NCBI GenBank assembly: GCA_964446955.1
Contig: CAYUQJ010000004.1
Span: 1-64,000 of the forward strand
Source of the DNA: Leptolinea sp964446955
GTDB lineage: Bacteria > Chloroflexota > Anaerolineae > Anaerolineales > Anaerolineaceae
Direction of reading: 5' to 3'
Length of the DNA stretch: 64,000 nt
Part shown: piece by piece, positions 43,846-51,736 of the stretch
Position numbering within the stretch: position 1 is the first letter of the stretch
Layout: every line of letters starts with the position of its first letter
The notes under the pieces: model-generated
Database searches by the model: none
Told to the model about the DNA's origin: nothing
The model's input: only the letters and a program-made list of their open reading frames with translations
Made by a program: the position numbers and the translations under genes

Positions 43846-44166
43846 ATGCCTACGAAAACAATTGCGGGTGTGACTGTTCAGGTAAACGAGGACGGCTTTA
43901 TGACAAACCCGGCCGAGTGGACGAAAGAAATCGCCGTTGAGATTGCCAGAGAAGAAGGTATTGAGGAATTGACAGAGACCCACTGGAAGGTGATCGATTT
44001 CTCCCGCAAAAGCGCGGAGACCAGCGGTGGGGCATCACCTACCCTTCGTACCATCACCAATGGCTGCAACGTTTCTACAAAAGAGCTGTTTACCTTATTT
44101 CCCAAAGGACCTGCCAAAAAAGTTGCCCGTATTGCCGGACTTGGAAAACCGGAAGGTTGTGTTTAA
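43846..44166 (+). CDS. DsrC/TusE-family protein with a single C-terminal cysteine
   Basis: A 106-residue protein with the DsrC/TusE fold pattern (EDGFMTNPAEWTKEIAVEIAREEGI, THWKVIDFSR) and the C-terminal arm GLGKPEGCV. Cys105 is the penultimate sulfur-carrying cysteine. The partner cysteine found 11 residues earlier in true DsrC is Ala94 here, so the trisulfide chemistry of sulfite reduction is unlikely. A further Cys74 is internal. It is thus closer to TusE-like sulfur carriers. It lies between SQR-like and DsrE-like genes and starts behind AGGAGG. Confidence 0.9.
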   Translation: MPTKTIAGVTVQVNEDGFMTNPAEWTKEIAVEIAREEGIEELTETHWKVIDFSRKSAETSGGASPTLRTITNGCNVSTKELFTLFPKGPAKKVARIAGLGKPEGCV

Positions 44167-44204
44167 CCCGCCCCGGTAATTATTTGTAGGACAGGAGGTA
44201 TACA

Positions 44205-44705
44205 ATGGCTGAAGAACAACGCAAAATCGCGTTCATTTGTTCAAAAGGCAATCTTGATATGGCTTACCCGGCACTGGTTATGGGTTGGGCGGCACTTGGC
44301 AATGGAATTGATGTAACGATATTCTTCACCTTCTGGGGAATGGACATGATCAACAAACACCGGGTGGACCACCTGGAAATTCCTCCGGTTGCCAATGCCA
44401 GCATGAAAATGAATATGATGGGAGTCCCCGGGTATGTGGGAATTCCCCAGTTCCTGGGAGCATTTCCAGGGATGACACCGTTCGCGACTTCCCTGATGAA
44501 CAAGAAAATGAAAGACCTGGGTGTGCCTCCGGTCCGCGAGTATCTGGAGATGCTGGTTGACGGAGGCGCCAACCTGTATGCCTGCAAGATGTCGGTGGAT
44601 ATGTTTGGCTTGAAAAAAGAAGATTTCGTTGACGGTGTCAAAGATATTGTTACCGCCGGTGATTTTATGGACATGACCGAAGGCGCGCAGATTATTTTCA
44701 TATAG
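44205..44705 (+). CDS. DsrE/DsrF-like sulfur carrier protein (DsrE2 type)
   Basis: A 166-residue protein of the DsrE/F/H-like fold with KIAFICSKGNLDMAYPALVMGWAAL, TIFFTFWGMDMI and the candidate sulfur-carrying Cys127 in LYACKMSVDMFGL; Cys12 is a second candidate. DsrE2 proteins move persulfide sulfur between enzymes. It closes the regulator-SQR-DsrC-DsrE row; a terminator follows. Confidence 0.9.
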   Translation: MAEEQRKIAFICSKGNLDMAYPALVMGWAALGNGIDVTIFFTFWGMDMINKHRVDHLEIPPVANASMKMNMMGVPGYVGIPQFLGAFPGMTPFATSLMNKKMKDLGVPPVREYLEMLVDGGANLYACKMSVDMFGLKKEDFVDGVKDIVTAGDFMDMTEGAQIIFI

Positions 44706-44744
44706 CGCCTTTGATATCTGGCAAATACAATCTTACGAGGAATA

Positions 44745-44781
44745 AAAACGAAAAGAACAAGATGGCTTGTTCTTTTCGTTT
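44745..44781 (+). terminator. Terminator after the sulfur cassette
   Basis: AAACGAAAAGAACAA and TTGTTCTTTTCGTTT form a perfect 15-bp stem with loop GATGGC; flanking A and T runs allow use in both directions. Confidence 0.9.
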
Positions 44782-44830
44782 AAGGAGTTAATTCCATACC
44801 CCCTGTCCCACATCGTTACTCCGCGATAAA

Positions 44831-46066
44831 TTATTGTTCTCGAACTTTTCGCCTGATATTTGCCGCATAGTTGCTTTTCTTTCGATCACGCTCGTCCAGA
44901 CCACTCCCCATCCGGTTGGATAGATCGCCATACTCCTGAATCTCTTCCTTTTTCAGGTAATTCGAATTTAATCGTGTTCGGTTTAGCAAATACGCGCCGG
45001 CTTCTTTTCGATTTCCCTGATATTCCATTTTCAAAGCTTCATTGGCAGCTTCAGCCATATCCACCTCGGCAAAGCGTGACATCAATTGTTCATCCGGCGA
45101 AATGCCCTTCTCATCCGAAATTGAAACGGCATCAAATGTCAGGGTACCTCCGCCTTCAAGAACTTCATCGCTTTCATTGCGGGCAAACACACGAACGGAT
45201 AATCCAAGAGGTTCATTGTTCGTAGAAACGCCAAATCGAGCTTTTAGATAAATTCGTTTTTCCAGCCCTGAGGCCAGGTTCCCTATATTGATACGCAATC
45301 CATTCAGATCTGACCGGGTGGACCAACCACCAAGAACAGTCGCATCACAATTTTTGGGCAGGGAAACAAGAATTTCGGTCGATCGTGCGGTTATATGGGC
45401 TAACTCATGGAGTTCTTTTTCAAAAATATCCGGGATGGAAGACGGATCCTCAATAAAGTAATAATTCCCGCCGCCGCGCTCTGCCATCCGTTCCAGAAGG
45501 AAATGGTCATAATCCAAGCCAACACCCAGCGTGGTCGTGGATACACCCCTCTCATTCAACTCATCAGCATGCGTGCTTATTTCTACGGGATCAACAATTC
45601 CCATATTGGCCCGGCCATCTGTCAAAAGAAGTGTCCGGTTTAGCCCGCGCTCCATCAGGGTCTCAGCCACCGCGTGGCAGCCGGCAAGCCATCCACCGGA
45701 TAAATTTGTTGACCCGCGCGATTCAACCCTCCGGATTGCTTCACGCATATCAGCACGGTTTTCATCATTCATGCGGACGGAGGGGAAAAGACTATCCACC
45801 TCATTATCGAAAACGACCAACGCAAGCCGGTCCGTGCTCTCCAGCATATCAACAACATAGGTAGCCGCTTTGCAGGCATACGCCAGCTTTGTCCCATTCA
45901 TCGAACCGCTGCGGTCAATGACCAATGCCAGGTTCATTTCCGGTCGGTTGTTGTCCCGCTCCTTCATTGGAGCCTTTACCCGAATCTCAATAATTCTCTC
46001 GGATTCCTCGCCCCGCACAACCACATTTTTATCCGCCTGTATTCCAAAATCCAACGTATCGCTCAT
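44831..46066 (-). CDS. VWA-domain protein
   Basis: A 411-residue protein without signal peptide. The von Willebrand A domain (about 40-215) has an intact MIDAS: DRSGSMNG, a Thr/Ser site in GSTNLSGG and LLLTDGRANMG. After it come a beta-rich region and an Asp/Glu/Lys-rich helical tail. Proteins of this type act as cytoplasmic scaffolds. It lies 9 bases downstream of a MerR-type regulator gene in the same direction, so it is probably autoregulated with it. Confidence 0.88.
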   Translation of the reverse strand: MSDTLDFGIQADKNVVVRGEESERIIEIRVKAPMKERDNNRPEMNLALVIDRSGSMNGTKLAYACKAATYVVDMLESTDRLALVVFDNEVDSLFPSVRMNDENRADMREAIRRVESRGSTNLSGGWLAGCHAVAETLMERGLNRTLLLTDGRANMGIVDPVEISTHADELNERGVSTTTLGVGLDYDHFLLERMAERGGGNYYFIEDPSSIPDIFEKELHELAHITARSTEILVSLPKNCDATVLGGWSTRSDLNGLRINIGNLASGLEKRIYLKARFGVSTNNEPLGLSVRVFARNESDEVLEGGGTLTFDAVSISDEKGISPDEQLMSRFAEVDMAEAANEALKMEYQGNRKEAGAYLLNRTRLNSNYLKKEEIQEYGDLSNRMGSGLDERDRKKSNYAANIRRKVREQ

Positions 46067-46075
46067 TCAATCCTC

Positions 46076-46663
46076 CTACAGTTCACTGCGTAAAACCCGT
46101 TTAAAATGCTCGATTATTGACAGGATCTTTGCCCCTTCAGCAGAAATGATCTTCTCGTCTATATGCAATTCGATTCCCCGTCTTAGCTCAATATGCCTCC
46201 AACTCACCCCTTCATTTTTTAATTCCGCCGAAGACCGGCCTACTTCAAAACTTCTTCGCTGGTTGCCTGAGGATGGCGTGGATTGCGGTCGTTGATTTTC
46301 CATAACGGATCTGTTGATCTGGCTCTTCATCACGTTGTCAATGTAATCCAATGCGCCGCGGCTGGCTATCGGGGTGATCGCATTTAAACCAAGTTCACTC
46401 AGATCTTCTTTTTCCGCGTATTCCTTGATCTGGTCTTCATTCAGCGCATCAAGGATCCGTTTGATCTCCTTCAAAGGAAGATAGGCATCCTTTAACCGCT
46501 GGATCAGTTTTAAACGCAGGATAAAGGAGTCGTCAAAATACGCATATCGTCCCTGGATCTCAGGCTGCGGAAGCAAACCTTCATCCATGTAATAACGGAT
46601 CGTACGGATGGTGTGACCTGTTATGTTGGATAGTTCACTTATTTGAAAAAGATCTTTGGCCAT
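46076..46663 (-). CDS. MerR-family regulator upstream of the VWA gene
   Basis: I use the ATG of MAKDLFQISELSN (GGGAG at 6 bases); a GTG two codons earlier is possible. The 195-residue product has a MerR winged helix (ISELSNITGHTIRTIRYYMDEGLLPQP, GRYAYFDDSFILRLKLIQRLKDAYLPLKEIKRIL). The C-terminal half has no known effector-binding domain but contains a conserved-looking WRHIELRRGIELHIDEKI segment. Its promoter overlaps two palindromes, suggesting autoregulation. It is coupled to the VWA gene. Confidence 0.85.
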   Translation of the reverse strand: MAKDLFQISELSNITGHTIRTIRYYMDEGLLPQPEIQGRYAYFDDSFILRLKLIQRLKDAYLPLKEIKRILDALNEDQIKEYAEKEDLSELGLNAITPIASRGALDYIDNVMKSQINRSVMENQRPQSTPSSGNQRRSFEVGRSSAELKNEGVSWRHIELRRGIELHIDEKIISAEGAKILSIIEHFKRVLRSEL

Positions 46664-46689
46664 AACCACTCCCGGTGTGACGTTATCAG

Positions 46690-46728
46690 TTACACTGTAA
46701 TAATACCAGTATTACGTCATAGTGTCAA
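46690..46728 (-). promoter_or_regulatory. MerR promoter with overlapping palindromic operators
   Basis: On the minus strand TTGACA and TATTAT are spaced by 17 bases (46700-46728). TAATACCAGTATTA (46701-46714) lies between the boxes and overlaps the -10 box, and TTACACTGTAA (46690-46700) lies across the start region. Two dyads at a promoter of a MerR gene suggest self-repression. Confidence 0.65.
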
Positions 46729-46833
46729 GAATGTGTTTTTGTCAAAATCTTTTTTGGTGTGATTTCAACAAAAGACAACCGGAAGGATATAATTCTGTCA
46801 TCGACGTGACCCATTATAGTTAGAGGAGTATGT

Positions 46834-47637
46834 ATGCCGGTAATTTCAATGCTCACTGATTTTGGCCTTCGCGATGGATACGTGGGCGTGATGAAAGGAG
46901 TGATTTGGAAGATCTGTCCGGACGCGCAGATCGCCGATATCACGCATTTCATCCCACCGCAGGATATCCGTCAGGGCGCTCTGGCTTTGCAGCGCACCGT
47001 GAAGTATTTTCCAAAAGGAACGGTGCATATTGCTGTTGTGGATCCCGGTGTGGGGACAGACCGCAAACCCATGGCAGCCGAAATCAATGGGCATTTTTTC
47101 GTCGGGCCGGACAATGGATTGTTTTCTCTGATCATTCAAGATGCCGAAATAAAAGGGATAACCTGCGAGTTCGTAACACTTGATCATCCTGAATTCTGGC
47201 TTCCAGATGTAAGCCGCGTGTTCCATGGGCGTGATATTTTTGCTCCGATTGGCGCACATCTGGCCAATGGTATTCCTTTGGAAAAAATCGGGTCTCCTTT
47301 CACAAACCCCGTGAGGCTGGAAAGCCCGAATCCGGTTCTGCGAGGGAACACCCTGCAGGGAGAGGTAATCACGATTGATAATTTCGGTAATCTGGCCACC
47401 AATATCACGTCCGGTCTGCTCAAAGGGAAGACCATAAGATCCGTTTTGATTGCCGGCAAGAAAATTGAAGGTTTGGTTCACACTTTTGGAGATCTTCCAG
47501 AGGGCGAACTGGCTGCCATGATCGGTACAGAAGACGATCTTGTGGTGGCAGTGGTTAAAGGCAGCGCGGCAGCCCGGCTGGGGATCAAAGCAGGCGAGCC
47601 CGTCCAGGTGATTTTCGGGGACGGAGACAGCGTGTGA
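46834..47637 (+). CDS. SAM hydrolase (DUF62 family), first copy
   Basis: A 267-residue protein of the S-adenosyl-L-methionine hydroxide adenosyltransferase family, which splits SAM with water-derived hydroxide into adenosine and methionine. The motifs MLTDFGLRDGYVGVMKG, IAVVDPGVGT, FVGPDNGLF, VFHGRDIFAP and TIDNFGNLATNI are intact. The stop overlaps the GTG start of a second copy, and an ECF transporter follows, so the genes form one operon. Confidence 0.93.
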   Translation: MPVISMLTDFGLRDGYVGVMKGVIWKICPDAQIADITHFIPPQDIRQGALALQRTVKYFPKGTVHIAVVDPGVGTDRKPMAAEINGHFFVGPDNGLFSLIIQDAEIKGITCEFVTLDHPEFWLPDVSRVFHGRDIFAPIGAHLANGIPLEKIGSPFTNPVRLESPNPVLRGNTLQGEVITIDNFGNLATNITSGLLKGKTIRSVLIAGKKIEGLVHTFGDLPEGELAAMIGTEDDLVVAVVKGSAAARLGIKAGEPVQVIFGDGDSV

Positions 47638-48437
47638 GCCGGCCGGTCATTTCCATCACTACGGATTTTGGAACCACAGATTATGATTCCGGTGTACTGA
47701 CCGGGGTGATCTGGTCCATCGCGCCCATGGCCAATATCGCAGTGCTGACCCACGACATTACTCCCTTCAATGTACTTGAAGGCGCTGTGATCCTTTCACG
47801 TTGCGCACCTTTTTTTCCCGACGGTGCCATACATTTGATGGTCGTCGACCCTGGTGTGGGAACAAAACGGCGTGGGATGGCCGCGCGCATCGGCCGCCAA
47901 TACTTTGTCGGACCGGACAACGGGTTAATCACATTACTGGTCGGCCAGGTTGAAGCAGCCGGTGAGACCTGTGAATACTTCGCCCTTGAGAACCAGGCAC
48001 TATTGCTCTCCGATATTACCAATATTTTCCATGGCCGTGATGTATTCGCACCAGCCGCCGCACATCTGGCAGCCGGAAAACCATTGCATGCGTTTGGTTC
48101 ACCGATCCATGACCCGGTCTTTATCCCCATACCGCAGCCTTCCCGTACAACAAACGGATGGAGGGGCACGATCCTCCATGTTGATCATTTTGGCAATCTT
48201 ACCGGAAACATAACCCGCGAACACCTTGATGGGCGAACCGGCTTCACGCTGACCATTAACGGGAATACGATCAAGAATCTGACATCCACCTATGGCAGTG
48301 CCAGCTCCGGTGAACTGATCGCGCTGCTGGATGACAGCGATTGTCTGGAAATAGCGGTTTCACAGGGCAGCGCGGAGAAGCGGGTCAATGCCGGTGTTGG
48401 AACAGAATTTGAATTGGTCTTTCAGGAGAAACCTTGA
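47634..48437 (+). CDS. SAM hydrolase (DUF62 family), second copy
   Basis: A 267-residue paralogue starting at GTG inside the end of the first copy. It keeps TTDFGTTDYDSGVLTGV, MVVDPGVGT, FVGPDNGLI, FHGRDVFAPAAAHLA and HVDHFGNLTGNI. The core differs in several positions from copy one (for example NIFHGRDV and a Trp-containing TNGWRG insert), suggesting division of labour or a heteromer. Its stop overlaps the TTG start of the EcfA gene. Confidence 0.92.
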   Translation: MSRPVISITTDFGTTDYDSGVLTGVIWSIAPMANIAVLTHDITPFNVLEGAVILSRCAPFFPDGAIHLMVVDPGVGTKRRGMAARIGRQYFVGPDNGLITLLVGQVEAAGETCEYFALENQALLLSDITNIFHGRDVFAPAAAHLAAGKPLHAFGSPIHDPVFIPIPQPSRTTNGWRGTILHVDHFGNLTGNITREHLDGRTGFTLTINGNTIKNLTSTYGSASSGELIALLDDSDCLEIAVSQGSAEKRVNAGVGTEFELVFQEKP

Positions 48438-50044
48438 ACCCGGAACCCTACATTACTGTCGAAAATCTGTCTTTTCAATACCACAGTCGCACCGAACCAG
48501 CAATCTCAGACCTGTCTTTTCAGGTCTACCCCGGTGAAGTTCTGCTCATCGCCGGGTCTTCCGGTTGTGGAAAAACCACCCTGATGCGCTGCATCAATGG
48601 GCTTATTCCGCATACGTACAGGGGTGAGATCAGCGGTTCAATCGAGCTGCTGGGAAAGCCGGTTTCATCGCTAACAATGGCCGACCTTTCGCAGACTGTG
48701 GGAACATTGCTCCAGGATCCGGAAAGGCAGATCGTCGGAAGTTATGTTAAGAACGAAGTGGCTTTCGGGTTGGAAAACCTGGGTTTTTCACGGGAAGAGA
48801 TCATCCGGCGGGTGGATGAAACCCTGGAGTTTCTGGGGATTCTCCATCTACGTGACCGTGAAACCTTCTCGATCTCCGGCGGAGAGAAACAAAAGGTGGC
48901 ACTGGCCGGGGTTTTGGTCATGCAGCCCCGCGTGCTATTACTGGATGAACCACTGGCCAGCCTTGACCCGGCATCCGCCCATGAGGCTTTACGGATGTTC
49001 CGCGAGCTGGCTGACCGCGGTATCGCGGTTATGATCGTAGAACACCGGGTGGAAGATGTGTTATCGATAAAACCGGAACGTGTGCTTTATCTGGATGAGG
49101 GTTGCCAGAAATACTATGGTGGTACCGACGGGTTGATGAACGTTGTGGACTATCAGCGCATCAAACTGCCGGCTGAAATTGTGGTGCAGCGCGCGAAGAA
49201 CAAACCGGTCGAACCATTTGAACCCTTGTTGAAACCCCAACCGGGGGAACCATTGGTCACATTCGAGAATGTTTCCTTCCGCTACCGCGAAGACCTTCCG
49301 GACGTTTTGCACAACATCAGTTTCGATGTCAAAAAAGGGGATGTGATCGCCATACTGGGACACAACGGCGCCGGCAAGACCACCCTGGTCAAGCATGCGC
49401 TTGGATTATTGAAACCCACCGGCGGACGGGTTCTACTTGAAGGTAAGGACACCCAAAAAGTGACTGTCGCCCAGGCTGCCCACACCATCGGGTACGTTTT
49501 TCAGAGCCCAACCCAAATGTTGTTCGCCCCAACAGTAAAAGAAGAGCTTTCTTTCGGTCCGCGCAACCTGCGTTTTTCAGAAGAAGACATCCACGCGAAT
49601 GTCGATTGGGCTATTCATACCGTCCACATGGAAGCCGAGCTGGATACTCCGCCGCTGGCATTATCATTCGGTCAGCAAAAACGGGTAAGCATTGCGTCAG
49701 TGCTATCCATGCGCTCCCGCATCCTGATGATGGACGAACCTACCGCCGGTCAGGATTACTGGAATTACAACCAGTTCATGGATTCCATCCTGGAAATGCC
49801 AGGGTTTGATGCCGTACTCTTCATCACGCACGATGTTGACCTGGCCGTAGTCTATGCCAACCGCATCCTGCTGGTGTACGGCGGGCAGGTGGTAGCCGAC
49901 GGTGCGCCGGTCGATGTTCTGAAAGATGAAGATGAACTCCGCCGCTGCCGGGTGTTGCCAACATCTCTTCTTCATTTGAATGAGAAACACTACGCGCAAA
50001 CCGGTCGCTTCCTGAGAGCGGAAGAATTGGCTCAGAAGATTTGA
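48434..50044 (+). CDS. ECF transporter ATPase, two ABC domains fused
   Basis: A 536-residue fusion of two EcfA-type ATPases starting at TTG in a 4-base overlap. Domain one has Walker A GSSGCGKTT, signature ISGGEKQKVALAG and Walker B VLLLDEPLASLDP. Domain two has GHNGAGKTT, a signature reading LSFGQQKRVSIAS and MMDEPTAGQD. The second signature has Phe in place of the usual Gly, so the two sites are asymmetric. It would power EcfT and the S component downstream. Confidence 0.92.
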   Translation: MNPEPYITVENLSFQYHSRTEPAISDLSFQVYPGEVLLIAGSSGCGKTTLMRCINGLIPHTYRGEISGSIELLGKPVSSLTMADLSQTVGTLLQDPERQIVGSYVKNEVAFGLENLGFSREEIIRRVDETLEFLGILHLRDRETFSISGGEKQKVALAGVLVMQPRVLLLDEPLASLDPASAHEALRMFRELADRGIAVMIVEHRVEDVLSIKPERVLYLDEGCQKYYGGTDGLMNVVDYQRIKLPAEIVVQRAKNKPVEPFEPLLKPQPGEPLVTFENVSFRYREDLPDVLHNISFDVKKGDVIAILGHNGAGKTTLVKHALGLLKPTGGRVLLEGKDTQKVTVAQAAHTIGYVFQSPTQMLFAPTVKEELSFGPRNLRFSEEDIHANVDWAIHTVHMEAELDTPPLALSFGQQKRVSIASVLSMRSRILMMDEPTAGQDYWNYNQFMDSILEMPGFDAVLFITHDVDLAVVYANRILLVYGGQVVADGAPVDVLKDEDELRRCRVLPTSLLHLNEKHYAQTGRFLRAEELAQKI

Positions 50045-50174
50045 TCGGATGGCAATTTGATCAAATCCATACCAATTATTAAGTGTTATATTAAAATGTA
50101 TTAATGCGGGATGAAAAAATTCCGCCATGTCTATGTCATCAAAACCAAACACAATTCATCAGAGGAGGATTTTC

Positions 50175-50726
50175 ATGAACAAGAAGTCGCTTTGGGCTTT
50201 TGGAACCCGTGAAGTTGTCTACTCCGCCATTGGCGCGGCGCTCTATGCTGTTCTTTCATGGGCAACCAATTTCCTGCAGATCCCGGCCGCCGGGAATGTG
50301 GCATTCCGCCCCGCCGTTTCCATCCCCATGTTCTTTGGTGTGGTATTCGGCCCGATCGTTGGTTTCATCACTGGATTCCTGGGCAACATCATCGGTGATC
50401 TACTTTCCGGTTATGGCTTCTGGGTCTGGTGGGATCTTGGAAATGGCATCATGGGTCTCGTCGCGGGTCTCGTCGCTTTTGTCGGCCTGAAAGCCTACAA
50501 GGGTTGGGACAATATCTTCAAAGCTGAGATCTTTGTCGTTCTGGGTGTGCTGGCCGGTGCTGCCGTAGCGGCCGCCTCTGAGATCTGGGTCTCCGGTGTG
50601 GACCTGGCAACGACCATCTCGATCAACTTCATCCCTACGATCATCCCCAATCTGATCAACGGGCTGATCCTGGTCCCGATCCTTATGGTGGCCTACGACG
50701 CCATCGCAAAGCGATCCGGACGGTAA
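50175..50726 (+). CDS. ECF transporter substrate-binding (S) component
   Basis: I start at ATG 50175 (MNKKSLWAFGTREVVYSAIG), behind GAGGAGG; the longer frame lacks this. The 183-residue membrane protein has about six hydrophobic helices and the S-component pattern AALYAVLSW, FRPAVSIPMFFGVVFGPIVGFITGFLGNIIGD and GIMGLVAGL. The substrate is unknown. Coupling with two SAM hydrolases suggests a product of SAM cleavage (methionine or adenosine) or a related nucleoside. A terminator separates it from ecfT. Confidence 0.85.
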   Translation: MNKKSLWAFGTREVVYSAIGAALYAVLSWATNFLQIPAAGNVAFRPAVSIPMFFGVVFGPIVGFITGFLGNIIGDLLSGYGFWVWWDLGNGIMGLVAGLVAFVGLKAYKGWDNIFKAEIFVVLGVLAGAAVAAASEIWVSGVDLATTISINFIPTIIPNLINGLILVPILMVAYDAIAKRSGR

Positions 50727-50740
50727 GAGAGCGATATAAT

Positions 50741-50777
50741 AAGGTTCCCTGCAGAAATCGGCAGGGAACCTTTCATT
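50741..50777 (+). terminator. Terminator/attenuator between the S component and EcfT
   Basis: AAGGTTCCCTGC and GCAGGGAACCTT form a perfect 12-bp stem around an 8-base loop; only TCATTT follows, so it may be leaky and lower EcfT relative to the S component. Confidence 0.8.
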
Positions 50778-50789
50778 TAGGAATGGACC

Positions 50790-51662
50790 ATGCTGGTAAC
50801 CTGGCAATACCGAATACGCAACAGTCTGATGGAAACCTTCGACCCGCGCGCCCGGTGGATCTTTTCGTTGCTCTTTCTGGTATCCATATCCATGTTTTGG
50901 GATGTTCGATTCATTACCGGGTTCTTTATCCTGGCGTTCGCCTGGTATGGTTCCGCCCGGGTCAGCTTCAAAGAAACCCGGCGCGCATGGCTTTTGATCG
51001 CGTTCCTTCTATTCACCATGATCTTTGTCGGCACCATTATTACAGGCGGCGGCGCGGCAGGGATTTTGCCGGAGAAGACACACCCGATAGTAATTTGGAA
51101 CTGGTCATTCCCTATTACTGGATGGCCGATCGTATTCCGTTTAACCTATGAACGCGTGTGGTTTGCCCTGGCACAGGTTCTTCGGGTGCTCTCCATTTCC
51201 GCCATTTTTGTGATCATCCCCTATTCCATGGACCCACGCCTGTATGGATTTACGTTCAAGGGATTGGGTCTTCCGGACCGGGTGGCATATTCCATGGACC
51301 TGGCGTTTCGGTATGTTCCAACTCTGGCACGTGATTTTGGCGTGACTCTGGACGCCCAACGGGCACGCGGATACGAGATCGAACGCGTTGAGGGCGGGCT
51401 TATCAAACAGATCAGCAAGGTGGCGCCGTTGATCGTTCCGGTAACTATGAATTCCATCGTCAGCGGCGAAGACGTGACCAATGCCATGGACCTGCGTTGT
51501 TTTGGCATAAAGCCCCGCACCTGGCTGGAGCGCACGAGTTTTACCCGCCGGGATGTATACCTGATGGTCTTTACGGCAGTTATGCTAATCCTGTCTTTCA
51601 TATTCAGTGCATTTTTCCACTATGGCGCTTTTTGGATGCCGGAGTGGTTGATCCCGGGGTAA
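50790..51662 (+). CDS. ECF transporter transmembrane component EcfT
   Basis: A 290-residue membrane protein with RARWIFSLLFL at the start, about five hydrophobic segments and the cytoplasmic coupling helices typical of EcfT. The first ARG motif is intact in LDAQRARGYE; the second reads AMDLRCFG where ARGF-like sequence is usual. It contacts the fused ATPase and the S component encoded just upstream. Confidence 0.88.
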   Translation: MLVTWQYRIRNSLMETFDPRARWIFSLLFLVSISMFWDVRFITGFFILAFAWYGSARVSFKETRRAWLLIAFLLFTMIFVGTIITGGGAAGILPEKTHPIVIWNWSFPITGWPIVFRLTYERVWFALAQVLRVLSISAIFVIIPYSMDPRLYGFTFKGLGLPDRVAYSMDLAFRYVPTLARDFGVTLDAQRARGYEIERVEGGLIKQISKVAPLIVPVTMNSIVSGEDVTNAMDLRCFGIKPRTWLERTSFTRRDVYLMVFTAVMLILSFIFSAFFHYGAFWMPEWLIPG

Positions 51663-51700
51663 GAATCCCCCCTTCTCCCTTAACATAGAGAGAATTTTCT

Positions 51701-51731
51701 TGACATTAACGTAACGTAATACTTTATACTG
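51701..51731 (+). promoter_or_regulatory. MerR-type promoter (19-bp spacer)
   Basis: TTGACA and TATACT are spaced by 19 bases, the abnormal spacing typical of MerR-controlled promoters. The spacer holds the repeated ACGT core in TTAACGTAACGTAA. The start is expected close to the ATG at 51737, so the transcript may be leaderless. Confidence 0.75.
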
Positions 51732-51736
51732 TGGGC

